NCBI RefSeq assembly: GCF_002078875.1
Contig: NC_034438.1
Location: forward strand, 71,717,405-71,781,404
Direction of reading: 5' to 3'
DNA from: Numida meleagris
Taxonomy: Eukaryota > Chordata > Aves > Galliformes > Numididae
Length of the DNA stretch: 64,000 nucleotides
Each line of letters begins with the position of its first letter. Position 1 is the stretch's first letter. Both the position numbers and the translations under genes were made by a program. This document shows, piece by piece, positions 1 through 10,745 of the stretch. The notes beneath the pieces were generated by a model, which saw only the letters and a program-made list of their open reading frames with translations, was not told the DNA's origin and did no database searches.

Positions 1-80
1 GTAGACTGGGCTGTAGTGACCGTGCCCTGGTTGAGTTTGTGATCTTGAAGACTGTGGGCATGGCAAAGAATGGGGATTAA
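1..80 (+). mobile_element. CR1 LINE fragment, endonuclease domain, cut by window edge
   Basis: In the frame starting at base 3 the translation reads RLGCSDRALVEFVIL, which matches my recollection of the CR1 ORF2 endonuclease motif LGCSDHxxVEFxIL near the end of the endonuclease/exonuclease/phosphatase fold. The usual catalytic SDH appears as SDR, so the histidine is lost. A stop codon follows at about base 78 and the similarity fades into an A-rich stretch. The 5' side is outside the window. It is a dead LINE remnant. The call depends on one short motif. Confidence 0.5.
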
Positions 81-452
81 AAGAGCTACAACAGTACATT
101 AAAAGAAGAGTCTATGAAAAATATATATATACTCAAACTTCCCCAAATCTCTGAGCATTTACTTATTATGTACTAAAATTGTCCACAAGTTTGTGCACCA
201 CCAGCAGCATGGCATGACATTTGACTGGCTATGAAGTCTGCTGTTTAACTAACTGTGGTTCCTATGTTCAGTCCTTCTTTCCCCTGAAAGACTAAATCCC
301 TTGCATTCTGCTGACAATTTTCCTCTTGATTCTCAATATCAAAAGCTGAAGTTTTAAAAGTGCCATTTCTGAAAAAGCTCAGGAGATTACAAGAGCTATA
401 ATTTGCCTCATATCTAATTTCAAAACTGCAAATTATGTTCTTTTTAATTAGA
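81..452. other. Unique AT-rich sequence
   Basis: AT-rich, with a short (AT)n run near 120-132. I see no gene, RNA or recognisable repeat. It separates the CR1 scrap at the window start from the next CR1. Confidence 0.5.
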
Positions 453-1431
453 ACTATAGAATGGCTTGGCTTGGAAGAGCCACTGAAGACCATCTAGTTC
501 CAACCGCCTTGCAGCCCCGCTGGTGTAAGCAGGGACACCTTTGTCTAGACCAGGTTGCTCAAATTTCCACCCAATTTCCACCCATCCACCCACCCACAGC
601 TTGTCTGGGCAATCTGTTCCACTCTTTCACAACCCTCTGAGAAAAGAATTTCCTCCTAACATGTAATCTAGATTTCCCTTTATAATCTTAAAAACTGTCC
701 TTGTCCTGTCACTACATTCTCTGATGAAGAGTCCCTCTCCATCTTTCCTGTTGGCCTCCTTCACATGCTGAAAGGCTGCAATAAGATCTCCTGAGAACCT
801 CCTCATCTCCAGCCAACTCCCTCAACCCATCTTCACAGTGGAGGTGCTCCAGCCCCCAGTCATCTCCGTGGCCCTCCTCCAGACCCACTCCAACAGCTCC
901 GCAACCTTCCTGTGCTGGGGGCTCCAGGCCAGGATGCAGTACTCTAGGTAGGGTGTCACAAGGACAGAACTGACAGGGGAGAATTACCTCCCTTGATCGG
1001 CTGTTCATGTTTCTTTTGGTACAGCCTAGGCCACAGCTGGCCTTTTGGGCTGCAAGAAGACATCAACAGCTCATATTCAGGTTTTTGCCCACCAGAACCC
1101 CAAGCCCTACTCTATAGGGCTGCTCTCCATCCATCCATCCATCCATCCATCCATCCATCCATCCATCCATCCATCCATCCATCCATCCATCCATCCACCA
1201 GTCTGTACATACATCTGGGAATGCTACAACCCAAATGCAACACCTTGCACTTGGACTTGTTGAATCTCATTAGATTCTCACAGGCCCACTTCTCAAGCTA
1301 GTCCTGGTCCCTTTGGATGGCATCCCTTCCTTCTGTTGTGTCAACAGCATTACTCAGCTTGGTGTTGTCTGCAAACTTCCTGGGGTGCACTCAACCCCAT
1401 CGTCTGTGGCATTTGAACAGTACTGGTCCAA
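453..1431 (-). mobile_element. CR1 LINE, 5'-truncated, antisense
   Basis: The left end carries the reversed CR1 3' tail (ATAGAATGGCTTGGCTTGG, then a block equivalent to 'atctagttccaacc'). The sequence then follows the reversed CR1 3' region and reverse transcriptase C-terminal coding segment, including reversed equivalents of 'ccttgtcctgtcactac', 'aggtgctccagcccc' and 'ggtgttgtctgcaaactt'. It ends near a reversed 'gaacagtactggtcc', just after the block that encodes the FADD reverse transcriptase motif in intact copies. The open frame is broken many times. A tetranucleotide tract at 1127-1197 has expanded inside it. 5' truncation is normal for CR1. Confidence 0.9.
1127..1197. repeat. (ATCC)n microsatellite inside CR1
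   Basis: About 17 to 18 uninterrupted ATCC units. Intact CR1 copies have a C-rich 'cttcatcacccagtctgtac'-like stretch at this position, and the tract ends directly in CCACCAGTCTGTACAT. It therefore seems to have grown from a proto-repeat within the LINE. On the plus strand it encodes a spurious His-Pro-Ser-Ile repeat. Confidence 0.97.
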
Positions 1432-4400
1432 ATAGAGGAGTAGCAGCTTGAACATTTGAATTTATTTTTGAGCCCAGGTATGATACTTTTTATGTAACAG
1501 AAGATATGAATTTCTACACTACCAATATTCTCATCCCAAAAGAAAATGTACAAATCACAAAGTACTGTTTTCTTCAGTCTCTTTATATATACCTCCGAAA
1601 AAAAACCTGAGTTTGTACAATATAAAAATATTTCTATCAAAGAATTAGAATTCTGAAATCTCATTCTAAAATATCATTCATTTTTCAAAAAACCCAATTA
1701 ATTTACAAATAATTTTAAGGAAACCCAGCTCTCCATTTCAAAAGACAGTATCTTTGCTGAGCATATTAAATCTTACACAGCCACAGATGTACTAACACTT
1801 AATTCAATACTGCACCATCTTGCTGGAGAGAAAATACAGAGCAGCTCTTTTGCAACCCCTATTAAAAATGTATGAGGTATTTTTTATTTTAGAAAAATTA
1901 ATTTTTTAATCCATAACCCTTAAATGTCATGCACACTAAAACCAATGCACATTCTAAACAAAACAGGTCAGAAACAAGCAGCATAGATTAATAACAATTA
2001 GGTTATTAGCATGGAATCAGAATGCTAGTCTCAACGTGAGCAGGTCACGTGTCTGTACAGCTAGATGACTGACAATATGAATTTTCTCAACATGCAAACC
2101 TTTTGTCCCAAACTACTTTCATGGCAACAGCAATGCACATATTTTATGAAGACATGAGAATGCAAATAAGTGGTGTTATTTTAAAAACAGTTACCTGCAT
2201 TTGTTTTTACCCAAGGAGAAGTGACAGAAGCCAGAAGAATAAATTAAATGGGAAAAGATGACTGGGGAAATTAGGGACATAAAATGCAATTTCCTGTGTT
2301 ATAGAGGACTTTACATGACGTTAGAGAACTAGAGCATCCCCCAGGAATCTCTATTATTGCCATGGAACTCAGAGAGACAACCTTGGAGAAGGAAGTCATT
2401 CCACAAAATCAAAGGATCTGGAAAGCACATGCATATTTAATCCTAGACTCCACTCCTAACCCAAGGAGACTGCAAAGCCACAATCAAATTCCCCTTAAAA
2501 CACTTAAACATTTCTCATCAAACTTGAAAGTATCTAGATGCTCTAGAAAACTTTGCTGGTTTTCAGAAATTATCAATTATTACTATTATTTTAGTCTAAA
2601 TGTGTTACAGAAAGAATCTGTACATGCGTGTCTGTATTACTGATAAAACAAACCTGTTGTAAATACCAACTTGTAATGATAACTTTTGTTTAGGATTAAA
2701 GTAATAGACTCAACTGGCCCAGTTTACGTCTACTGCAAAACCTAATTCAAAGCAAATCATGCAATGGATGAAACACCAGTAATTATGGAACAAAGATATG
2801 GAACAAGAAAGAGGAAATGAATGTATTTTAAAGTTTCCTTTAAAATATTAGCTTTCCAGACCCCAGTGTTCCCACTTCACATCCACATCCATTCAGATGT
2901 GTCTTATGAAAATAAAAAATGAAGGGCTGTGGCAGAAGAATATATTCTGTGTAGACGGTGTTCCTCTAACTTGAATAAAAGGAAAGAGGTGAAATTAACT
3001 TGCAGATCATTGTATACTGAAACCAAAACTCTTTAGAAAAAATTCTTTTCTGCGTTTCTTCCTTGTGTGCATTTCCATCAGTCACTGTCTTAGACTCTGG
3101 CTGGGTTTCTTGAGCCTCGTGTGGATTTATCTATTTAGTAACCATCAGTGGGCTTCTTTTCGCAAGTTCATCCCTTCCTTCCTTAAATTCACATAAAATT
3201 TTTGCATTCATATTATTTGGCAAATCTTTCCAAAGGACTATTACATCTTATATGAATGTATGAACACTCCAGTTCTGACTGAAAGAATAATCCTGACAGA
3301 TCAGCTTCCTTTAAAAAGTTAGTACGACTCAATGATGGTCGTATTCCTATCTATGTCCTATCTAAGTTTCTGTTTAAAGGTTATACCACTTTTTATCCAC
3401 TCCACTTCAGAAAAACACGTTTTGTAACACAGTAATAATGGATTTGCTTGAACTACGAAGTCATCTTGTCCATAAGGTCAGTTTTTCTCCACTCTAACTC
3501 CAGCTTCTCTTTATCACTGAAGAAAAACGTTTTCTCTTTACATGTACACACCATGATTTGGGGCTCTTCTACTTTCTTCTAGAAGGAAGATGCTTAACTC
3601 AAACCATAGATTCAAGTATGACATGGAATGGAATCAAATTTTTTAAAAGTATGAGTTTCTGCCTTTCAGTTGTCATCAATATATAATTAAGAATCAAATG
3701 CTGATTCTGAAAAAATAATGAACTATATTTGTATGTTTACATGTTGTAAAATATGTTGGTATGAAAGGAACAGATTTCCTGCTTGCCATCCTGCATTCAT
3801 CCATCATTTTCTTCTTTTCTTTTTTCCAACGCGTTCACTTTTGCATTTTCATTCCCAAAGCTGAAAAACTTTTTTTTTAATAAAAAGGTGTTGTCTCAAT
3901 TGAGATTTCAGAACACTGATTAAACATAACTACACAATACAGTAATCGATTCATTTCTTCAGAGTATGTACATACCATCACATCGCTTTATGAACGTAAG
4001 ACAGAATGAAAACAGCTCATTTTTCTACCAAATAATGAACAATAATGTATCAATCAACTGTTAATAGATGTATTACTAACCACTAATAGTAAAAATAATA
4101 CATTTAAATAGCAGCGGTACTAACTACTGAACATCACAGTCAGACTGCAAAAATGATGCAATTTCTTCTTCTCCTTTCTGCAAAATGCCTTCACCTTTTC
4201 CATAAAGTAAAATGTTCTTCCTTCCTTGTGCCAAACCCCTGTGCAAGGTTATCACTTCAATGCATCTGTTTAATCTCTTATTTCATAAATATGTGGTCTA
4301 ATTGCGTAATGTAGAAACCTCCCTGAAGCCTGCCCCAGAGAAAGATTCTGCCTAAACATGTCTATATACACTTCAAAGGTCTGTATGTCTGTAGGTGACA

Positions 4401-5240
4401 TCATATGAGATTGATCTAAAAGCAGTTTCAATCCAGTCAAATCTGGTAATGACTTGCAATGCAATAGTAGTCAACTGCATAAGAGAACATGTTGAACAGC
4501 TGACTTCTATGTACGTGCTACTGGTTAGATCTGCGCAATTCAAAGCGGTTCAGCTGACTAATTAATTTATAGTATTTGTTACCATTCAGTGTAAAATAGG
4601 TAATAAAAGTAAACTTCTGCCATGCCTGAAGAATGCTGAATGGTTGCGTAAAATGCAGATGTTACATTCTCATAATTGCTTAGTTTTGTCTAATTGTTAC
4701 AAAGGATAGGATGTACTGCCACCTAGACAGAAATGATCACGCTATGTACTGGTTTTCTTCCCTCTACCAAAACTAGAGAAAATTGTTTCTACAACAAAGC
4801 AACTTCTCTGAATTCAGAGAGGATATCCTTATTTATTCAAAATAAAGTTTCCAGCACATAGAGACTTAATGTCCTTCAAATGGCCTTACCCTCTTTAACC
4901 TCATCAGGAAAAATTACTGAATTTTTGTTATTTTTTCTTCAATTTAAACAGGACCTGAGCACCTGAAATTTTATCTAAGCACAGCTAAGTAGTGTTTTTA
5001 AATTTCTCAGTTTTAGCTGGAGTTTACAGTAAGCTAAAGCAAAGAATAATTTTTCATCACCCAAATGTGTTAACTGTTTAAATACAGATTCATTTACTTT
5101 CGAGAGTTTTATCTTTTTCTCTATCACAAGCAATATTATATGCAGTATTAAAGTTAGTAAAAGTATCGAACTAATTCGGAAAAAAGACGTTTTCATAGAC
5201 TTCAATAGAATTCCGTGTTTTCAGTCTGCAATTTTATTAA

Positions 5241-5270
5241 CATCACTCCAACTGACATCACTCCAACTAA
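5241..5270. repeat. Two-copy 15-bp tandem repeat
   Basis: CATCACTCCAACTGA is followed directly by CATCACTCCAACTAA. It is a simple slippage duplication and no function is inferred. Confidence 0.9.
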
Positions 5271-5846
5271 CAACAAACCTCGTAAATAAAGGAATATATC
5301 TGACATATGTCTAATGCTCCTTTATGTAAATAAATAATAGTCATGATCATTATTCTCCTGGTATGAAAAAACAAAGATATGAATGACAGGAACTACAAAC
5401 ATAATTTGCTCTTATGAGAGCTTTTATTAATCTTGAGTCATGAAATAATATTCAATATTTAGGTCTGGTGTTCTGCAGGGAAGCATACTGTGTGTGGAAA
5501 GAGCAGAAAAAGACAAAAAAGAGAAATAAAGTCTACAAGACATATATACTACATATAGGAAAACACTTGAAGATGCTGAAAGTTATCTTCCTTCCCCAAG
5601 CAACTGCCATAGCATTTTCAGAAACAGTGTCTATACTTACACACTTGTTTACATTAGCAGTACCAGTTCCCTAAATTAACCCTGGCTCATGCTTGTTAGG
5701 CTTATAAAACTCAACAGGGTTGAATTTAGCGCTGCCCCAGCTGAAGATCTTGTCACATCTCAGCTATGTCACAGTCCTCAATACAGATTGCACAGACCAT
5801 CTCTGTTCTTAAACTTTTCTTCGCTGGCAGCTTTGGTTGCTTTTTT

Positions 5847-5866
5847 GTTTGTTTGTTTGTTTGTTT
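5847..5866. repeat. (GTTT)5 tract
   Basis: Five GTTT units inside a longer T-rich run (5841-5878) that ends in a splice-acceptor-like CTCTTTGCAG. Confidence 0.9.
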
Positions 5867-7910
5867 CATTTTCTCTTTGCAGTAACGAAGAAAGAAACCT
5901 GCTGACTGCACATATTGCTTTAATCCTCATGTACAGAAGTCGTTTACTACTTGGCAACTCCACACATTTACTGGCACTTGTGCTAGAAAGAACAGCTCAA
6001 CATTTGGACACTTTATGATTTCGTAGCGCGTCTGCAGAGCTCATGCATAATACATTTGTTCGGAGATTCATCCAAACAAAAGGAACTGAACAAACAGCAA
6101 TCTCTGTTGATGACATGGACATCATCTTAGTTGGAAAATGTAGTATTCTCTCAAAAGCGAAGTAATTTTACCACTGCGTCAAGTATCTGTTCAGAATTCT
6201 ACTGCTTCAAATGTTTAGAAAATCCAGCGCTCGTAATCTTTGTAAATCTCGTGCCCATAGAGCTGAGAAATACTGTATTTACTCTTCCATATCCTCAAGC
6301 ATGAAGCTGTGCAATGCATCTAGAAAAAGAAAGGGAATACGTATCCTAAGGAGCACTGAGCACTCCATCACCCAACCTTGCATTCTGTGCACACCCACAA
6401 GCGTACAGAAGAGTAACAGACACAAAAACAAGGATAAATCAAACCCAATTAGTGATTTCGGTGCTTGTAGATTGTTTACATCAGCCCTCGACATTCTTTC
6501 ACACTGAAGTTACTTAAAGAACATAAATACACCGGCAGTTTAGACACCAAAAAGACATAAAGCTGTGAGGCTAAAAGAACACTGGAACTAAAACAAATGG
6601 ATGAGAATTAGCCAAACACTCAGCTCAGATTCAAACAAAGGTCCTGAATATTATGACAGCAAAGCCTGGAAGAGGCTTCTAATCAAAGTAATGGGTCCAA
6701 AAATCATAACCAATTTAATAATGAAGATCACAGGAGTAATGAAGGAACTGTATGACTTAGCAATGTAAAAAAAAATAAATTAATCAGTAGCCTAAGAAAT
6801 CACTTAGTTCTAGAATCTTAATTGTTATCTGAAGAATGATGCACCCAAAATCAGAAGCCACCTTTGAGCAAGTTATCACTGGACATATTAAAACAGAGCA
6901 ACTTTCAGAACTATAAGAGACTCTGAGTTTCTTAATGCACGCTAAATACAATACATATTAAAAATAGGCCATAAATCTGTTATACATTGGCAGCTGAGGC
7001 CAGCTTATACCAAAAACCTCCCATGGGTCTTCTAATTGTGACACTAAAGGCTTAAGAACCAAATGCTGTCCTATGTATCTTGCTCTCTGCCTACTGTTGG
7101 CACTGTTGTTGTTAATATGTCCCAATGCTTCAGAAAGCTTTCAGTTGTAAATCCAGTTTATCATTAATAGCAATATGTTCCTTAACTTCATCAAACCTAC
7201 GAAATCTTAGAAGCAGCTTTGTACTGCTGTGAATAGTGCATCAGCCTGTGACCCTTTTCATTCGTTAACTTTGCATTCGTATGTTTCATAGTTCGTAAGA
7301 TAAAAATTAACTCTGCCCAGACTCTCGGTTTAGTGCTGCATCCCTTGGATTACTGCACAGATCTCTTCTAGACCTCATTTTCCATCAAGCATCCTAAACC
7401 ATGTTAGACACAATGATGTCAGTAATAGCTTCAGGGAATATTCTATATTGTCACTGTGAAACAGACACAGCAGGTTACTCCAGTGAATTAGCTCTTTCAT
7501 TAAGCTTTTAAGAAGCGAAAAATCTTCAGATGATTCATTCCTTACAATCTGTATTGTTTTGTAAAGTAACTGAAATATGTGTTTGTTGATCCATGCTTTA
7601 CTTTTTCTTTTCATTCTTTGGGACACAAAGGAAAAGAAGTCTTCAAAACTCTGAGAAGGAGTTTGGTTTTATTCCCGTACTTGAACAAAGTCCCAGAAGG
7701 GCCAATCTGTAGCTAAGTGAGCACGGGGAGAATATTTAATTTTGCTGCCATCATAGGACTGATTTCCATACAACAGAAAGAAAATATCCTCAGTCAGTTT
7801 TTGTCGAAACGAGAAATCTGCAGGCTTCATATCTGTTTCTATAATATCTCATCTCTTACTGCATATTGGTTGTTTATAAAAAAAAACCAAAAGCCTTTTT
7901 TATTCAATTA

Positions 7911-7963
7911 TTTTCTTTAAATGCAGTCTTGTTTTCTCATTTTCTTTAAATGCAGTGTTGTTT
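7911..7963. repeat. Two-copy near-tandem repeat, about 29-bp period
   Basis: TTTTCTTTAAATGCAGTCTT at 7911 recurs as TTTTCTTTAAATGCAGTGTT at 7940. Each copy ends in a T-rich AG that resembles a splice acceptor, but no open frame of note follows either. Confidence 0.85.
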
Positions 7964-9789
7964 CAGAGAAACAACAGAAACTAATTTTGGTTTAGTTCCA
8001 GTGTCTTCATTCTGAAAACAGATATCTGAAGAACATTTAAACTGTATTGCCTAATTTAGGAGATTTTGTAGAAGAAATATCCTTTCACACTTCACTGACT
8101 GTATATAACTAAACATTCTGCACTTGATTGAAAACAAGTTTGATTCTTTTTAACAAAAATTTGCTTAAATAGTAAGAGAAGTTTGCCATTCCTCAAAAAT
8201 CACTTCACAAACTGAGGACTTGACTGCGGCACATTCTGATTTCTAACAAGCAAGCTTCTAAAAAAAAAAAAAACCTGGCATGTTGTAATTTCTTCTTTGG
8301 TTTAGAAGAAAGTACAACAAACCATATGACAAAGCTTGCTTCTAATTCCTTGTTGGATGCATGTTTGTGCAAAGAACCATGGAGCATGTAGTAAACTCAC
8401 ACACGAAGGAGGGTGAGCGCTAAGAAGAATGAAATAAAAGGCACAAGGCAAATTCAAACTAAGCAGCTTATGGAAGAGACAGCTTAGGTTCAAGCCTTGC
8501 CAAATTATTTTTAACAGCAAAGCGTGCTTTTAGAAGTATTTTGATAGAAGCAGTGTTCCTCGGGCCAAGACAAGCTAACACAATAAGGAACCATTAAGAG
8601 CAATACCTAGATTATATACAACTTATGAGGACATTTATGCTGAGAATAAGAAAAGCAAAACAGCAGTATGTGTAAAATGTACACTGCAGATCTGATACAA
8701 AAGGTAATAGCTGTACCAGCACGTGACAAGAATCTAGAGGTCCAAAAAAGTCTCTTCGCATCCTGAAATGGTAAGAATATTTTATTCTGTACTGTACACT
8801 GCTTGCAGTTGTTGGCGAATGTTTTACAACATGATGATTTATTTTTTTACTTTTACCTAGTGGACTTTTCAATAACATTATTCATTCTAAGTCCAAATCT
8901 ACTGTACTGTTAATCACCTGATGTGGGCGTTTATACAGTCACCTCAACTGCAACTCATAGGACAATGAACTACATTGTATTAGAGCCCAGCACTTTCTCA
9001 GGACTAAAGGTTAAGGGACTTGCATAGGGGCACGCAAAAAGAATGACGCAGGACAGGAATCGGGCCTCTGCTCTCTGGCTTCCTGCTACTTGTTCCTCCT
9101 GCCAGGCTATCTTTCCTTTTTTCAAGATAAACCTGCTTTATAACTTTGCAGCATTCACTTTTCAAAACATCCACTTTGGGATCTGACATTTCCAAACAGA
9201 AATATCAGTCTTAAACAGATGGGAGGAGAAAGAGGGAGATAATCTCATGAGAGTGGCAATCCAATTGTTTTTTATTTGTTAACTGTTGATGCACTTTGGG
9301 ATATACCTTTTAATTTACATTGCACAAAGATAACAGTTGTGCTCAAGGTAATCACTGCGAAGAATCAGTCAAGGATATACACAGGGATCTTGTTTAGATT
9401 GTAAGTAGGTCTCCTCAGGCTTTACAGCATACACAGACACAGCACTAACTGCCTTTCTCTGGTATGCTAGTAATTAAAATACAAATAATTAATTCATGTT
9501 AAGTTATAAATAGGAAATAGTACTTAATAAAAAAAAGCTATTTTGAACTAGGAGCTTCTGGAGTACCCGAACTAATTCAGGAATAAAAGTCTAAGCATGA
9601 AAAATGTTTCAGATTTCAACTACCGAATACAGGCAAAATGTTCTTGGTGGCACATCACATTGCAAACCATTTCTAACATCTTCCACAGGACAAATCAGGA
9701 TCAAATGGTGAAGAGGCTAAGAATTATGCATATCCTCATCTAATTCTTCACCTTTTCAAAAAATTCTTAAGTGAACTGTGAAGTCTTTT

Positions 9790-10745
9790 CATGGAATCGC
9801 AGAATGGCTTGGGTTGGAAGGGATCTTAAAGATCATTGATCTCCAACCCCCCTGCAATGGGCTGGTTGCCACCCACCAGCTCAAGCTGCCCAAGCCCCAT
9901 CCAACCTGGCCTTGAACGCCTCCTGGGATGGGTCATCCACAGCTTCTCCGGGCAGCTGTGCCAGTGCCAAACCATCCTTTAAGTAAAGAACTTCCGCCCA
10001 ACTTCTAACCTAAATCTCACCTCTTTAAGTTTAAAGCCACTCCCTCTTGTCCTGTCACTATCTGTTCGTTCAAAAGTGGGTCTCGCTCCTATTTATAAGC
10101 TATCTTCAAGTACTGGAAGGCCGCAGTGTCTCCCTGGAGCCTTGTTTTCTCCAAGCTGAACAACCTCAGCTCCCTCAACCTTACTTCACAGCAGAGGTGC
10201 TCCAGCCCTCTCATCATCTTTGTGGCCCTCCTCTGGACACACTCCAACAGCTCTGCATCCTTTCTGTGCTTGGGGCCCCAGGCCTGGACGCAGCACTCCA
10301 GATGGGGCCTCAAAGAGGCAGAGCAGAGAGGGACAATCCCCCAGTTCTCCCTGCTGGCCACCCCTCTTTCGATGCAGCCTAGGATACTGTTGCCCTTCTG
10401 GGCTGCAGGAGCACACTGCCGGCTCATGTCCTGCTTTTCCTCCATCAGAATTCCGTAGTCCTTCTTGGCAGGGCTGCTCGCAAGGAGTTCTTCTCCCAGT
10501 CTGTACACATCCGGGATTGCCCTGACCCAAGGGCAACACTTTGCACTTGGCCTTGCTGAACCTCACAAGGTTCTCATGAGTCCACTTCTTGAGCCTGTCC
10601 ATGTCTCTCTGGATGGCATCCCTTCCTTTTATTGTGTCAACTGTACCACTTGGCTTGGTGTCATCAGCAAGCTTGTCGAGGGTGCATTCAAACACAATGC
10701 TTAGGTCATTGATGAAGATGTTAAAAAGCACCAGTCCCAAGGCTG
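9790..10745 (-). mobile_element. CR1 LINE, 5'-truncated, antisense
   Basis: It begins at its 3' tail on the left (CATGGAATCGCAGAATGGCT, then the reversed 'gttggaagggatcttaaagatcat' block). It runs through the 3' untranslated region and the reverse transcriptase coding region, and stops at a reversed 'gatgttaaaaagcaccagtccc'. Long blocks of reading frame survive, so it is one of the younger-looking copies in the window. Known CR1 elements transpose by target-primed reverse transcription and are usually 5'-truncated. This copy has no endonuclease domain and cannot move by itself. Confidence 0.93.
10089..10740 (-). pseudogene. CR1 ORF2 reverse transcriptase fragment (frameshifted)
   Basis: The 5' part (to about 10520) reads GLVLFNIFINDLSIVFECTL followed by KLADDTK. 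That is the catalytic FADD motif of CR1-type reverse transcriptase, with Phe changed to Leu. The frame then shifts. The downstream part continues in another frame from about 10508 to 10089 with MYRLGEELL, then [28 protein letters not shown] and [15 protein letters not shown], which are the C-terminal CR1 signature blocks. At least one frameshift separates the two, and the upstream fingers and endonuclease are absent. The product would not be an active enzyme. It lies inside the CR1 copy 9790-10745 and has no host context. Confidence 0.88.

Larger units (their letters stand above)
1432..9789. other. Unique AT-rich sequence with no recognisable gene
   Basis: About 8.4 kb of AT-rich, mostly single-copy sequence. 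The longest open frames are about 100 codons on either strand and show no family motif. I found no CR1 tail, mariner end, tRNA box or LTR. Local features are a 15-bp tandem duplication at 5241-5270, a (GTTT)n tract at 5847-5866 leading into an acceptor-like site near 5880, and a 29-bp near-tandem duplication at 7911-7963. It is consistent with intergenic or intronic DNA. Confidence 0.6.

Noticed and set aside
993..1301. Plus-strand frame with repeated His-Pro-Ser-Ile
   Set aside because: It is the translation of the (ATCC)n microsatellite within an antisense CR1; there is no sign of selection or expression.
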